Shown: in pieces, positions 13,219-13,496 of the stretch
Position numbering within the stretch: position 1 is the first letter of the stretch
Layout: each line of letters starts with the position of its first letter
Assembly (NCBI GenBank): GCA_900314595.1
Contig: OMVW01000042.1
Span: forward strand, 1 to 13,496
Source: an uncultured Dialister sp.
GTDB lineage: Bacteria > Bacillota > Negativicutes > Veillonellales > Dialisteraceae
Length of the DNA: 13,496 nucleotides
Direction of reading: 5' to 3'
The notes under the pieces: generated by a model
Seen by the model: only the letters and a program-made list of their open reading frames with translations
Told to the model about the DNA's origin: nothing
The model's database searches: none
Made by a program: the position numbers and the translations under genes

Positions 13219-13370
13219 CCCGCCTGTGCACATCCCCCATATAAAATTCGTTGCCGCATCAGCGGCAACACCTTCCCGAACCCCGCACCCCGCACCCCGA
13301 AATCTCGGAATGGGCTATACCGGGCCGTGCCGTGGTGAGGCTAAGACCCGAATACCGTATGTTTCTCAAT
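13219..13370 (+). repeat. dispersed stem-loop/heptamer element, longest copy
   Basis: Ordered parts: CCCGCCTGTGCA; CCCCCATATAAAATTC; a perfect stem GTTGCCGC (13250-13257) with GCGGCAAC (13262-13269) around ATCA; ACCTTCCCGA (13270-13279); heptamers ACCCCGC, ACCCCGC, ACCCCGA, AATCTCG (13280-13307); then a tail with AATGGGCTATACCGGGCC, GTGAGGCT and CGAATACCGTATG. The first part matches 7963-8030 and the tail matches 10728-10800. It lies upstream of the nitroreductase gene but on the opposite strand. Confidence 0.82.
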
Positions 13371-13424
13371 CCCCGGTAACTACTAAACCTGCACTATCCA
13401 TCAGCATACCAATTGATGCACTAA

Positions 13425-13454
13425 AAAATCCCATCTCTTACGAGATGGGATTTT
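13425..13454. terminator. bidirectional terminator near the right edge
   Basis: AAAATCCCATCTC (13425-13437), loop TTAC, GAGATGGGATTTT (13442-13454): a perfect 13-bp stem with A-run and T-run. It probably ends a gene arriving from beyond the right edge on the minus strand, because the nitroreductase transcript starts to its left and runs away from it. Confidence 0.88.
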
Positions 13455-13456
13455 AA

Positions 13457-13496
13457 TCAGCAGCTTCCTATCCTCCCGGGCCGCTTCCAGCCAAGT
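13457..13496 (-). CDS. possible 3' end of a minus-strand gene entering from the right (partial)
   Basis: Just right of the terminator, two minus-strand frames are open from the edge and stop close to it: one at TGA (13457-13459), tail ...GRIGSC, and one at TAG (13468-13470), tail ...AGSGPGG. The stop next to a strong terminator suggests a gene end, but about a dozen codons do not allow a choice of frame or any function. Confidence 0.25.
   Translation of the reverse strand, partial: LGWKRPGRIGSC

Overview
The window looks like chromosomal DNA of a low-to-moderate GC Firmicute, most likely a diderm one (Negativicutes/Veillonellaceae, Dialister-like). This placement is an inference. It rests on a T-box leader (a Gram-positive-type regulator), strong AGGAGG-type ribosome binding sites, and an AsmA/TamB-like envelope protein of the kind expected in bacteria with an outer membrane. 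No phage, plasmid, transposase, rRNA, tRNA or CRISPR array is visible.

Layout, left to right. (1) 97-882, minus: a short member of the NAD/NADP octopine/nopaline (opine) dehydrogenase family that lacks the usual C-terminal part. (2) 1020-4305, plus: an amino-acid ABC transporter operon (ATPase and two permeases, tightly coupled, no binding protein). It is preceded by a promoter and a T-box leader whose features fit tRNA-Cys best, so cystine/cysteine uptake is the favoured role. A 147-bp array of 21 heptamers separates the leader from the first gene, and an array of 62-bp repeats lies between the last stop codon and the operon terminator. (3) 4320-5791, plus: proA (proline biosynthesis) with a textbook promoter, a leader hairpin and a terminator. 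(4) 5792-6757: a gene-free stretch with three 168-bp tandem repeats. (5) 6776-7666, plus: a membrane M48 zinc protease. (6) 8050-9510, plus: an AsmA-like, membrane-anchored envelope protein. (7) 9664-10611, minus: a membrane-anchored alpha/beta hydrolase, convergent with the AsmA-like gene across a shared bidirectional terminator. (8) 11017-12333, plus: an AAA ATPase with a DUF4143-type C-terminus. (9) 12577-13098, minus: a small FMN nitroreductase, convergent with (8). Each block has its own promoter and/or terminator. Apart from the transporter operon the genes look like independent housekeeping or accessory units rather than one system.

The most unusual content is between the genes. At least five intergenic sites share one architecture on the plus strand: often an AT-rich ATATA patch, then a GC-rich stem-loop whose sequence differs at every site while staying self-complementary, then a CCTTCCCGA-like box, then short tandem repeats (mostly 7 bp). 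Two copies (10664-10800 and 13219-13370) align along about 140 bp. With the pure heptamer arrays, the 62-bp array and the 168-bp array, this suggests a repeat-rich genome with an apparently uncharacterised family of structured intergenic elements. I cannot name a described family that matches, and no database could be searched.
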